64,000 nucleotides of DNA from Pycnococcus provasolii (lineage: Eukaryota; Chlorophyta; Pseudoscourfieldiophyceae; Pseudoscourfieldiales; Pycnococcaceae). Shown one piece after another: positions 1 to 10,964 of this stretch. A program made the position numbers and the translations under genes. Location: NCBI GenBank assembly GCA_938743325.2, contig OW568894.1, forward strand, positions 460,293 through 524,292, given 5' to 3'. Numbering within the stretch: the first letter of the stretch is position 1; each line of letters begins with the position of its first letter. The notes beneath the pieces are model-generated. The model ran no database searches. It was not told where the DNA came from and worked only from the letters and a program-made list of their open reading frames with translations.

Positions 1-18
1 CGTCAATTACTCAATGAT

Positions 19-555
19 ATGTCCTTGCAAGGTCTCGCGCGTGTAGTCCCGGGCCAGCATGGCAAGCCGGATGGCTGGCACTGCTACGCGTGCGATAGCA
101 CTTTTGGCGACCAGAAGCACGTATTAGGACACGTGACCGGTCCAGTCCACATCAAGAACTGCGCCCAGTGGCTTAGTGCGCAGCAGGAAGATGATGGCCA
201 GACAATGGAGGAGGCTGACGCAGTGGTGGAGGACGAGGACCAGCGCCGTATGAACGCGCTGCGCACCCTCACATTGAACAGTTCCGCAGAGAAGGCTGGA
301 ACTGGAACTGCAACTGCTACGCCGGCAAAGCCGACAGTGAGCGTGATATCACGTATTCTGCACGACGCAAAGCCGTCAATGAGCGACGCGGAAAAGGAGG
401 CGGTGAAGACGTACCTCATGCCGAAGCTTGGAGACGATTCCGAGCTGGCGCGCCTAGAGTCGAAGGTGGATTTATATAATCCTACCACGACTGCCAGGGC
501 GCTAGCGGAGCAGCTCGTCACCGCGTGTGGCGGTGGCGCTGCTTTTTTTTTATGA
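19..555 (+). CDS. Zinc-finger protein, C-terminal part (5' end outside window)
   Basis: The reading frame is open from base 1 into an ATG at 19, so the true start probably lies upstream of the window. Near the N-terminus there is one C2H2 finger of U1/double-stranded-RNA-binding type: Cys22, Cys25, His38 and His44, spaced C-x2-C-x12-H-x5-H. The rest is an acidic linker and a helical tail without a recognisable domain. Fingers of this spacing usually bind RNA or sit in spliceosomal or ribosome-biogenesis proteins, but nothing here fixes the role. It stops with TGA directly after a T-run. A coding-like stretch follows at 608-751 and could be a further exon or a remnant. Confidence 0.5.
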   Translation: MSLQGLARVVPGQHGKPDGWHCYACDSTFGDQKHVLGHVTGPVHIKNCAQWLSAQQEDDGQTMEEADAVVEDEDQRRMNALRTLTLNSSAEKAGTGTATATPAKPTVSVISRILHDAKPSMSDAEKEAVKTYLMPKLGDDSELARLESKVDLYNPTTTARALAEQLVTACGGGAAFFL

Positions 556-607
556 AGCGTTTTGCTTTTTTTTTTGTAGTTGCACTGTAAACATCATTAC
601 TATACAG

Positions 608-751
608 TACTTTTTAACTGCTGCTGCCGCCAAAGCCGAGGCGCAGCGTATCGAGGCGCAAGAGGAGGAGTAGGCTCGTCTGAAGGTTGAGGCCGAGGCT
701 GCTGCCGTCGCCGAGGCTGAGGCAGTTTCCACGAGCACAGACGATGTGTGA
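608..751 (+). pseudogene. Coding-like Ala/Glu-rich remnant with an in-frame TAG
   Basis: After a possible acceptor (TATACAG ending at 607) one frame reads a helical Ala/Glu/Lys-rich peptide, hits TAG at 671-673, then continues with the same composition to TGA at 749-751. The composition is typical of protein-coding DNA and unlike the AT-rich flanks. It may be a last exon of the gene to the left that truly ends at the TAG, or a decayed tail of that gene. No start codon is available inside it. Confidence 0.3.
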
Positions 752-882
752 TACTTTTTTCGTTACGGCGACGACATGAAAAACACGCGCGCAACGTCAT
801 GCGAACAACTCTAGAACTCTAGAAAATGGATGAAAAGTATTATGAATCTTATTACAGTATGATTTACCAAAATAATAAATGA

Positions 883-3800
883 TTAGAAGGGGGAGTAGGG
901 TGGCGCGCCTGTCGGCAAGGTTGAGATGACAACCTCACGTCCACCATCACCACCACCACCACCACCACCACGTGCCGGTTGAGTTTCCATCTTCTTCTCG
1001 TCTTCATCCCCACCTGAGTCGAACATAAGTGCGCGTTGAATGAATCGGTAGTAGCTCCTTGTATACTCCTCCTGAACGCTACGCAATCCAAGGTCCAGGG
1101 AAGCAAGGCTTCCGACAAGCCGGCGCGCACCAGGGCGCCCACCGCCAGCCAAGCCGGTGCTTGTTGAAGTTTTCGCCTCCTCCGGAGGCTTTGGAATGTG
1201 ACAATAGACGCGTCCTTCTTTTCCCACCAGCGGATTTCTCGTCATTGGAAGAGGTTTCTCCGGAGGACGTGGAATGTGCTTTGGCGCCAAGCTCGGCAAG
1301 ACATTCTCCGCAATCACCACGCTGCACTCCTCTCCGACAATAGCGGCGGTTGGCGGTATGGGTGAAATGGGCAATCGACGGGATCGTCTCCATAGCCACA
1401 CGAATGCAGAGAACGTAATGATTGCCACGAAGCCAATTGCAAGACTCATCCCAAAGACGGTGTACGTGTCGTCCCGTGAACCTCGATCGCCTTCGCTCGT
1501 CGGTGCCAAACTCACGCGAAGCATTGTCGGCGGCATAGGCGGAGTCACAGGAGGTGCCGGTGGAGCTGTTGGCATCGCGGGAGGTCGGTAATCATCGCGA
1601 GCCTGGAATGGATCCAGTGGAATGATCGTCCCACGCTTAGGCAGCACGGCAAGCAGGGCGGGTGCGGCGTCCACAAGAGCTTCGATATCCGAAAGATGTG
1701 CACCACTGCTCCCAACCGCACATGCAAATGTCAACGATTCCACCGAATCAATACCTGACGCGGCGAGTGCGGTAACAAGTGTACCATCCGCAGCTGCACT
1801 TCCAAGGAATGCACGGCTATCAGAAAGGTCCTCCTCATGCGAGCTAATGTTGGACGAATTGGACCGAACTGCAAGCAGAGTATCCGCGATGTAAGGCGCA
1901 GCGGATCGACGCATTGCGTCATTTGCACTTCCCGTGCCTCCTGACGAGGACAGCGAACCCCTGTGGTGCAAGGGCGTCACACTTGAATTTGTCATTTCGT
2001 CGAGCAAGCTCTGCACACCCGACGAACACTGTGAAGCAAGTAGGTTCGTTTGCGGTGGTGCGGTAAGAAAGCCAAGTCGTAGTCGAACGTAAAGCACCAA
2101 ATCGCCCGTTGACGTTGAAGCTTCAGATTCGTTCAACCCAGTTTCACCCTCATCTTCGTCAGCTGTGCCAGCGGGCATCGTGGACGCCAAAGTAGTGGCA
2201 TTACCCACGATGTCAAAAGGCATCGTCACATTCGTCGCGTTCGCATTTGGTTCGATACTGGGATTGGTAGTCGTCGTCGTCGTCGTCAAGTTGAATCCAT
2301 TTTCCCCATCATCTTTGTCAGCTGTACCGGTGGGCATCGTGGACGTCAAAGTAGTCGTATTGTCCATGATGTCAAAATGCACAGTCACATTCGTTTCGTT
2401 CAAGAAAGGAATGGTGCTGAGATTAGTCGTCGTCGTCGTCGTCGTCAATACCGCAGGGGCGTCAGTACTGGCGGTTGTCGTTGTCACCACCGTTGTCGTT
2501 GTCGAAGTCGAAGTTGTGGGAATTCGAACGAGTGGGAATGTTGTTGACACAGTTGGTGGCGGTAATGGTAGCGTCGTCGTCGTCGTCGTCGTCGATTGTG
2601 GTGACCCATCATTAACAGGATTCGTTATAGGAGACTGGGGCGGCGGCTGCAAATAACCCTGACTCTGTGGTGGCGGCACGAATGGTGGTGGAGGCATCGG
2701 CAAAATCATGGGTGGCACTGGTTCACTCGGTAGCACGGATGGGCTATTCGGCGGAAGCAGTGGCGAGCTCGGTTGCAGAGGAGTTCCTGGTGGTGGCGGC
2801 GAAGGTCTCGGCGGCAACGGTGGCGGCGGAGGTGCACTCGGCAGTATGGGTGGCGCTGGCGGCGGTGGCGAAGGATTTGGTGGCAAGGGTGGTGCAGGTG
2901 GTGAACCTGGCGGTGTAGGTGGACCAGGTGGCGGGGGCATCGGACTTGGCGGCTGAGGCGATTCCGGTGGCATGCTTGGCGGCACGGGCGGGCTTAGCTG
3001 CTCAGTATTTGGCGGTGCTGGCGGTGGCGGCGGTGGCGGCGGTGGCGGTGGGGGTGGCGGCGGCGGCGGCGGATGAGGAGGATATGGGGGCGGAGGTGGA
3101 CTTGAATGAGCAGCTTCGACTTGAAGCTCAACGATTGTGCTGAGATTTTCATCTTCGCTTTCCACTAATATAATAATCACGTTTGTCCCTGGGAGAAGCG
3201 AATCAGCTTTCGTTGTGCTCAATCGGAATTCATGTTGCAGTGTATCTTCAGCTAGCTTGCGTCGCTCTGCAATATAGATTGACGAATCGAAAAGGCCGTA
3301 GAACGAGTGTTTTGTGTTTGATGGGCTCGGTGAAACCGGAGGAGGCAGATGTGCCACAAATGGAGGTGGCAAGAGCGCCTCCGATGGAGGTGGGGATGGG
3401 TACGTCGACTCAACTACACCGTAAAAACTGTACGGTGGTGCAGTCGTGGTTTGCGCAAGAGGTGCAGTTGGAGGCGGATAGCCTGGAGGTTCCCACTGCG
3501 GCGGTCGCGTTGGCGGAGGAGCCAAAGGCGGAGCAAGCGGCGGAGGAGGAAGCAACGGCAACGGAGGTGGCGAACTCAGTTGCTGCGGCGGTAGTTTTGG
3601 CACGTGCGGAGGTGGCGAAAGCGGCACATTCGGTTGCGCCGGAGACCCTGGAGAAGGACTCGGCGGCGAGGAAATTGGCACTGGCTGTGGCGGCATCGGC
3701 AGAGGAGGTGGATTTGGCACGGGCGGTGGAAGATGCGGAGGGGGCTGATTTGGTGGTGGAAGATGAGGAGGAGGTGGATTTGGATTTGGCGGCGGTGGTT

Positions 3801-5585
3801 CCATATGCCGCACACTCATGGCCACATTTGACCTGCTCGAGATAACGTTCACGGTGAGCAGGAGCTCGGCGTCCGCATCCAATTCCCATCCAGCAGTCAC
3901 AAAGTTGAAAGTTCCCGAGTCGCCGTCAGGAATGTACGACTCCCATGAAATCCAACTTCCCGACGAATTTCCCGATCGTGTGAATAGGGAAACTGCCCTC
4001 ACTCGAGCGTCGCTCTGTGGTATCGGTGGCTGTGGAGGCGGCGGAGTATATGGCGGGATTGGGGGCGGCGTTGGCGGAGGAGGAGTTGGAGGTGGTGGCA
4101 ACGGAGGCGGTGGCGAGTGCGGAATGTACCTCACGGATGCAATTGGTCCAATGCTCGCGGCGATCGGGTTCATGTTGCGATCAACAAAACTATTTCCAAG
4201 TAGACTCACCTCCACGGAACGTTCGACACCGACCACAGCCACATCAAGTACGAAAGCATCCGAATATGTACCGGGACACTCGAACCGTACACCGCACTCG
4301 GTGTAAATTGGCCTTGGCTCTGACTGCAGAATCCGACGACGTCCCATGAAAAAGCCTAGCGCATGCTCACAATTCACTCCTAACAGTTTCACTTCCCGCC
4401 ACGACGTGCTAAGAGAAGCATTTGTGGCGTAGGAATCTCCGAGTGACAGCGCATGTGAGTGCGAAGGATTCAAAGCACTGAGAACTTCCCCATCTTGCAT
4501 GTGACGTTCGGCGGAGCGCACATCGTAGAAGTAGAAGGCTGGTTCACCGTAGAAGTAAAACGAGTAGAAGTCGCTGTGATGTGCTGCGGTGTCCTCAGAA
4601 TTAAGCCGATCTTGTGCGATATCCGCCGGAGGCAAAGGCGCAATGCGATTGACATATACCCATCTGTCATCGAGTGCAGGTGGTCCAATCTTGGCAGATC
4701 GTGCCACCACCGTCACAAACTGTGTGCCAGCATCAAGAACATCTGGAACGTCGCACACGATGGTGACAGTCGATGACTTGGGGTCGACTTCAAGCGCAGT
4801 CACATTCGTGTGATCGACGGGTGCGCCTCCCCACGCCTCCCCATCCCATGCGCACGCGAGATTCTCCCGAAAAAGATTGGAATTCTCGCCGAAAGCCTTG
4901 ACGACGTCAGCATTCTCCCACACGCCCTGCAGAACAACTTTTCCGGCATTACTCGTTGGCAGCTCCGCGGGCTCTGCGATCTTTATCATCAAGCCAATTG
5001 TCGTGTACGCTCGAACAGTCGCGGTTGCCTTGCGAACAGGATGTGCAAGTCGCACATCGAACGCTGTGATATTCGTACTGATCGGCATGGCACACTCAAA
5101 GTCTTCGTTGGCGAGCTGCGTTGCCGAAGTGTTCACTACGTATTCACCATCGATGGACTGCCAGTTGCAATGCACTCCGTGGCCATCGATCGGATCGGTA
5201 AGACGCAAGCCTATGCGCGACTCGGCAAAAATCCCCTTCATAGCGCCGATGCACGGAAGTGGGCTGAGGTCTGGTGGTGGTGGAGGAGGAGGTGGTGGCG
5301 GAGGAGGAGGAGGAGGAGGCGATGGCAACGGCGGTGGTGCCGGAATCGGCGGTGGCGGTGGAGGAGGCGGAGAAGGTTTTGGAGGCGGCGGGCGCTCTGG
5401 CATCGTTGGAGGCTGAGGCGGTGAAGGTGGTGACGGGCTCGGTGGCAAAGGCGGCATGGGGGGTGGATGTGGAGGTGATGGCGGAAGCGGCGGCGGTGGA
5501 CTTGGTGGTGGTGGGCTCGGCGGTGGCGGCGGGCTTGGCGGTGGCGGCGGCGGACTCGGCGGCGGCGGCGGGCTCGGGGGCGGCG

Positions 5586-5625
<40 letters not shown>

Positions 5626-5654
5626 TGGCGGGCTCGGCGGTGGCGGCGGGCTCG

Positions 5655-5694
<40 letters not shown>

Positions 5695-7446
5695 CGGGCT
5701 TGGCGGCGGACTCGGTGGTGGTAGGCGTGGTGGTGGAGGTGGTGGCGGTGGAGGCGCGGCACTGAAATTCGCCGGCGAGCCACCGCTAATAGCGAATGCT
5801 TCCGCCAGGTCCACTGTTAGATCAACCGGCTCCGTAAACCGAATGCCAAAGCGTATCAAGCCATTTTCCGCCGAACTTTCATCACCGTCAAGGGCAAAAG
5901 CTTCAGCAACAGCTGGTGGGGTGAGATCTGGCGGCGGCGGGGGCGGCACTAGCTGTGCGTACGCAAGAGGCAAGGATCGTCCACTCAGACTGTCGAACAC
6001 CGCATCTGGCGTCGCAGCGTTAAGCACGCGGTCCTTCAGGATGTCGACTCGCGCGCTCGGCGCCGTACCCGCATCATCTGGCCACAAACCCACGCCAATT
6101 GCAAATATGCCCGCGACGACTGGGCAAGCCATACTTGTGCCACTCTTTGCAACGAAGCACGACTCTGATGATGGGCACGCCGCGATCACGTCCACGCCTG
6201 GCGCTGCAATGTCCACGCACGTCCCACGATTTGAAAAAGAGGCGAGCGTGTCTGTGCCGCCAGCCGAAATGTACGTGGCGGCTACCGACACAGCCTCCGG
6301 TGCCGCGGACGGGCTGTGCTCGCATCCATCTCCAAATTCGTTTCCCGCAGCTGCGACAGTCACAACCCCAGCTTCGCGAAGTGACGAGACGGCGGAATCC
6401 AAGGCGGGATGCCTTCCACCTCCCAGGCTCATCGACGCGATTGCGCGCATGGAAGGATCCGACAAAGCGGCTTGGGAAACGGCAGCCATGCCTGCAAGAA
6501 TCGTGCTGACAGCACCTGAGCCTCCGCAGCTCAGCACGCGGACCGCGCGGATGGTTGCGCCAGGTGCAGCTCCAGCCCACACTCCAGCAGCCGTAGATGC
6601 GCAGTGCGTGCCGTGGCCGTTGCAGTCGGTGCCACTGCTTCCGGGGTACGCGTTCGTCAGCGCGTCGTAGAATCCCGTCGCTCGTCCCGCTGGCAGAAAG
6701 TCGGCGTGATTCGTCTGCACGCCGGTGTCGAGCACAAACACGGTTGCGCGGCTTCCATCGCCGTAGGTGCTGAACGCTTTGCCGTCGAGTGGTAGGGTGC
6801 GTTGGTCGACTCGGTCAAGGTGCCACGGCACACCGTTCGCAGCACCTTGCGTTGACGACGCGACTGGGTCTGTGCCGTACGAGTCTGCGACGACACTGCA
6901 GTCGCGGTCTAGAAGGCTTATGTCGTTGGCGTGAGTGGTCAAAACATATCGCAGATCATCCAAGTTGTCCGTATCGACGACGGCTGCAAGTATGCTTGCT
7001 GACTGAATGACGCGAGCGCAACGTCCCCCCGCCGACCCAGGCGCGGGCACGAGGTTCACGAGTGGTTTCCGTGCGCTTGGTGCCGTTCGGTTGCATATTC
7101 GTCTGAACAGGCTCTGCGTGTCTCCCCCTTTGGGCGTCGCGAGGATCGCCACCCACCGTCCTGTTCCCTGATCCGCGTTCGGTTCGTTTCTGTGTAGCTC
7201 GCCAACGTCGTCGTCGAGCCCGTACACGGGCGGGTCGTTTATCGCGGTGTTGTTACCCCTGCTTCCAAGGAATCTCCGCGGAGTATTCAACGCAGTTCGC
7301 GGCGGGTGTGCGGCGTACATCACGTGATTTCCACCAACGAGCTCCTCAAGTTCGCTCGCTAGGCCTCTTTTCAAAAAAGGTGTGAGCTCCAAAAAGAGCA
7401 CAAATACAGTGAAAGTGAGCCGGTACCCTGAAGAAAACATTGTCAT
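883..7446 (-). CDS. Giant secreted subtilisin-like (S8) protease with polyproline stalks and C-terminal membrane anchor
   Basis: About 2187 residues without an intron. I take the ATG at 7446; an open codon GTG lies two codons earlier. A hydrophobic leader is followed by an I9-like propeptide (motif GRWVAILATPKGG) and a proteinase-K-like S8 domain. All catalytic elements are visible: Asp in VFVLDTGVQ, His in NGHGTHCAS, oxyanion Asn in AAAGNEFG and Ser in SGTSMACP. After the catalytic domain come several Pro/Ser-rich blocks of SPPPPP type, separated by Cys-containing beta-rich segments, then Thr-rich stretches, a transmembrane helix (about 100 residues before the end) and a short cytoplasmic tail. 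Such stalks resemble hydroxyproline-rich pherophorins of algal extracellular matrix, so this is probably a cell-surface protease that processes wall or matrix proteins. The substrate is unknown. Confidence 0.85.
5234..5757. repeat. Imperfect GC-rich repeats encoding the SPPPPP stalk
   Basis: On the plus strand this is a run of GGCGGCGG and GGGCTCGG units, read on the minus strand as Ser-Pro5/6 repeats of the subtilase gene. The near-regular 15- and 18-base units invite length variation between alleles and assembly error, and they create a long open shadow frame on the other strand (glycine-rich, 5456-6670). Confidence 0.8.
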
Positions 7447-8370
7447 TGTCACAGGAGCCCAAGTTAAGATTAGTCAGTAAGCCTTACTTATATCAGCAAG
7501 GAATCAGTCCTTCCATGTCAACAAGATTTGATGAGCACATCCACGTAATAGACATCATCCATCATCGACGTGATGACTCCATTCATTCATTTCATTTCGC
7601 TGTGTCAAAAGAAAGAATGAACGACGGCGGGAAGGGGACTGGGACAAGAAGTAAAATTTATGCCGAACGCACATGCTGGATGGTACTTTACTGACCACGT
7701 CGTACATCGGACAATATACGTGCAAGGCGAACTATTCCTTCCCATTTCCATGAATGCAATGGGGCCCGGCCGCAATGGGATTTCCCGGCCGCAAAGAAGT
7801 TCTGCCGATCAATGCCGATCGATCGATCGATGCAAAATAGTAGGGGGGTGCCACCTTGCAAGAACAACCCTGAAGTGTTGTTGTTGCAATGTTGCGGGGC
7901 CCACCTCCGTTGCCCGACCTCCTGGCCCGTTGCTTTTCGAAGTACCTTTTATTACCACCCTATCATCTGGTCGTAGAGGTGGTCAATCCCTCCATCCCTC
8001 CCATCCCTGCGCATCTTCCGCCTGTTCCTCCGAAACTCTCTGGGCTCACCACGTGCCACGTCGCAAAGTCCCTTCCCTCCCCTTTTCCAGTACGCGGTTG
8101 GTTTTCCATCCCGAACGCACTGCACGTTGTACTTTTGGTAATTGGTTTATGCATACAGGTGGCCTTGTACAATCACCAGAAGCATTCAGGTCGCCTTGGA
8201 GTTCTAGTGCCTTATTCCCACCAAGGGGGTATTGTGGTGGTGGTGGTGGTGGCCGTGCACTTGCACTTGCGTCGTCGTATCGTACGCCGTTCTTATTCAC
8301 GCGCCTTATTGGGGTCAGGCCAACCGTCCGCGCGATTTTGGCCGTCTGCGGAATCGCCGTCGTGCTGTCC
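7447..8370. other. Divergent intergenic region between subtilase and methyltransferase genes
   Basis: About 920 bp with no supported gene. It should contain both promoters. It has short low-complexity tracts (GATCGATCGATC near 7820, a TGG run at 8232-8251). The methyltransferase frame is open leftward to 7660, so an upstream start or leader exon cannot be excluded. Confidence 0.5.
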
Positions 8371-9318
8371 ATGGGAATCACGGCGTGCATGAGAACGACG
8401 ACGCGAACACCCGCATACCGAGCCTTAACAACAACGGCGTCGACTCACAAACTGCAGCAGGCGTACGTCGGGGACGCCGTCGCGTCGACGGCGAGGTGGA
8501 TCGCCGCCGCGCGTGCAAGAGAGTCAGAAAGGCATGACGCCGTATTCGTCGACAGGTTCGCAGCGGCGCTCGCAGGCGAGGAGGGATTCGCGTTCCGCGA
8601 CGGACAAGCGCCCATAGCAGTCAGTCGCACGAAGTTCATGGACGACTTTGTGCTCGACGCCTGCCGACGTGGAGCTACGCAGGTGGTCAACCTAGGAGCC
8701 GGCATGGATACACGCGCGGTGCGACTGCCGTTCCCAAGAGGCGCGACAGTGTATGAGCTGGACAAACCCGAGCTCTTCCGCGTCAAGGAGCCTATCCTCG
8801 AGACCATGCTCCGACCGGACGAACGTGCGCTGTGCACGCGTCGCATCGTGCCTGTGAACTTTGACGCGAACGAAAGCTGGGTGGAGAAGCTTGTCGAGGC
8901 TGGGTTTGACCGTTCGGCCAAGGCGGTGTTCGTGCTCGAGGGGCTCACCTACTACTTGTCTCAGAAAGAAAACGAAGTCGTGTTCGCGGGCGCTGCGAGC
9001 GTCGCCGCGCCAGGCTCGTCGCTGGTGTTGGACATGGTGAACGGCGAATTCATGCGCGAGCAGAACAGCTGGCACTTGCAGGATCTCCGAGAGCGCGGGT
9101 GCGGCTGGCTGTGGGGCTCGAACGATCCCGAAGGCGTTCTCGCGTCGCACGGATTCGCGGCGACGGTTTTTGACCTCGATCATCTGAGCGTCGTGCGATC
9201 GCGAGGAGCTGGGAAACTGCCCTCGATTCGCGCAGTGCCGTCGCCGCGCGGCAGAATCCACGGCGGCGGTCCGCGCACGTTCTACGTCACCGCCGTGAAA
9301 TCGGCGGCGGTTGCTTAA
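8371..9318 (+). CDS. SAM-dependent methyltransferase, LCMT/TIGR00027-like
   Basis: 315 residues from the ATG at 8371. It has the features of the leucine-carboxyl-methyltransferase-like class I methyltransferases: a conserved start of the domain (AYVGDAVASTARWIAAARA), an SAM-binding loop (VVNLGAGMDTRA), an acidic ribose-binding strand end (VYELDKPE), a later acidic pair in VNFDAN, and the motif VLEGLTYYL typical of this family. The upstream frame is open and encodes a hydrophobic stretch before the chosen Met, so a targeting leader (plastid, mitochondrion or secretory) is likely. The substrate is unknown; related bacterial proteins modify small molecules, and eukaryotic LCMT1 methylates PP2A. 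The sequence is closer to the small-molecule group by overall pattern. Confidence 0.75.
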   Translation: MGITACMRTTTRTPAYRALTTTASTHKLQQAYVGDAVASTARWIAAARARESERHDAVFVDRFAAALAGEEGFAFRDGQAPIAVSRTKFMDDFVLDACRRGATQVVNLGAGMDTRAVRLPFPRGATVYELDKPELFRVKEPILETMLRPDERALCTRRIVPVNFDANESWVEKLVEAGFDRSAKAVFVLEGLTYYLSQKENEVVFAGAASVAAPGSSLVLDMVNGEFMREQNSWHLQDLRERGCGWLWGSNDPEGVLASHGFAATVFDLDHLSVVRSRGAGKLPSIRAVPSPRGRIHGGGPRTFYVTAVKSAAVA

Positions 9319-9806
9319 ATATTTTGGTGGTTTGCACAGTAAGTCGAGATCACTCTCGAAATGATGATTGCCACTTCTGGAGGCGTATCCCAGATACGAT
9401 GTGTAACAGTACTTGTTCGAGGAAGATATTTTATGCTCACGATTCGCTTCCGTTGAGGTGCGGAAATTCGCACAACTTCTCTCTTGTCGAGTCTATGTAT
9501 TGTAATGTGTAGGACGTGTATTCGGCTGACTGTTCAAGGCCGGTGTTCGCGCGCGCGTGTGGGAATACCTGTCACGTTCGTTGAGCTGATTCGGTACGGA
9601 AGAGTACTTTTGGTGGACTATGTGACCACGTTGCGCACGTTCGGTACGTTCGTTTGCATGTTTTGAAAAGACACGTCGTCATGTCTCAGCCTCTCAGGGC
9701 GACGCCTTGCATTTGGCGCATTCAGATGCATCGAGTTGGCGGGACTTATGGGTCAGGCACAGTGACATATGATTTACATCGTGTTGTAATTTACAGGAAC
9801 ATTTCT
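9319..9806. other. Intergenic, no gene seen
   Basis: About 490 bp between convergent genes. AT-richer than the neighbours, with no conserved frame, tRNA or repeat that I can support. It should hold both 3' ends. Confidence 0.5.
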
Positions 9807-10964
9807 TTATCCGCCGCGTGGACGCTTCGCCTGTTTGCGACGGCGTGCGTCATCGTCATCGTCATCTTGCTCATCCTTTTCGTCATTGTCCGCGTCGTTC
9901 TGCAACGCCCGCAGACCCGCCGCGGCAGCGTTGCGCTTATACGCGCCAGTCACTTTGCCTCCCGCGTATCCGAGGAAGTCTCCAAGAGATAGCCAGCCGG
10001 ATGACGCGTACGTCGTGTAAGGATGGCTCGGAATGTCGTGCGGCCTCGCGCCTGACTTGCTCCACGCCTGCCAATCCTCCTGGCTCTTCAGGCCGAGGGT
10101 ACGCACGTACGTGCGCGCATCCTCGAATGTACGAAACTCATATTCTTTTGTTTTCTTAGCATGCTTGCCCACGTCGTATCCGAGGAAGTCGCCGAAAGAT
10201 AGCCAGCCGGATGACCCGTACGTCGTACCAGGATGGCTCGGAATGTTGTACGGTCGCGCGCCTGACTTCCTCCACGCAAGCCAATCATTCATGCTCTTCA
10301 GACCGAGCGTGCGCACGTAAGCACGCGCATCCTCGAACGAGCGAAACGAGCCAGCCACCTTGCCGATCTTGTATCCGAGGAAGTCGCCCATAGATGTCCA
10401 GCCTGATGACTTGTACGTCGTATGAGGATGGCCCGGAATGTCGGGCGGTCGCTTGCCTGACGACCTCCACGCCTCCCACTCCTTTTGGCTCTTTAGGCCC
10501 AAAGTGCGCACGTATTCGCGCGCATCCTCGAATGTACGAAACTTACATTCTTTTGTTTTCTTAGCATGCTTGCCCACAGCAATTCCGAGGAAGTCGCCCC
10601 ACGATGTCCAGCCTGATGACTTGTAAGTCACGTCAGGACTGCTCGGTATGTCGTGCGGCCTCGCGCCTGACTTACTCCACTCCCTCCACACCTTCTGGCT
10701 CTTCAGACCGAGCGTACGCGCGTAAGTGCGCGCATCCTCGAAGCTGCGAAACGAGCCACGCGCACCTTGGCCCTCCGCAAATCCGAGGAAGTCGCCCCAA
10801 GATGTAAAGCCCGATGACGCGTACATCGCATAAGGATCGCTCGGAATGTCGTTCGGCCTTGCGCCAGACTTCTTCCACGCACGCCACTCCTTCTCGCTCT
10901 TCAGGCCGAGCGTGCGCACGTAAGCACGCGCGCCTTCGAACGAGCGAAACGAGCTTTTAGCCAT
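9807..10964 (-). CDS. Five-repeat FRSFEDAR/LGLKS protein (phage-integrase-repeat-like family)
   Basis: 385 residues made almost entirely of five tandem copies of a 65-67 residue unit. Each unit reads FRSFEDARAYVRTLGLKS, then W-x2-W or W-x-AW, GARPHDIP, a TY-x-SSGW segment and GDFLGY. It ends with an acidic Asp/Glu tract and a basic RRRKQAKRPR tail that looks like a nuclear localisation signal. The start is the ATG at 10964. The same unit is known from marine algal genomes, algal viruses and some bacterial integrases (Pfam calls it a phage-integrase repeat unit). The function is unknown; the Trp-rich helical repeats and nuclear tail suggest DNA binding. There is no integrase catalytic domain here. 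Confidence 0.8.
   Translation of the reverse strand: MAKSSFRSFEGARAYVRTLGLKSEKEWRAWKKSGARPNDIPSDPYAMYASSGFTSWGDFLGFAEGQGARGSFRSFEDARTYARTLGLKSQKVWREWSKSGARPHDIPSSPDVTYKSSGWTSWGDFLGIAVGKHAKKTKECKFRTFEDAREYVRTLGLKSQKEWEAWRSSGKRPPDIPGHPHTTYKSSGWTSMGDFLGYKIGKVAGSFRSFEDARAYVRTLGLKSMNDWLAWRKSGARPYNIPSHPGTTYGSSGWLSFGDFLGYDVGKHAKKTKEYEFRTFEDARTYVRTLGLKSQEDWQAWSKSGARPHDIPSHPYTTYASSGWLSLGDFLGYAGGKVTGAYKRNAAAAGLRALQNDADNDEKDEQDDDDDDARRRKQAKRPRGG

Noticed and set aside
5456-6670. Long plus-strand glycine-rich open frame
   Set aside because: It is the shadow of the minus-strand polyproline and protease coding region, where catalytic motifs are unmistakable.
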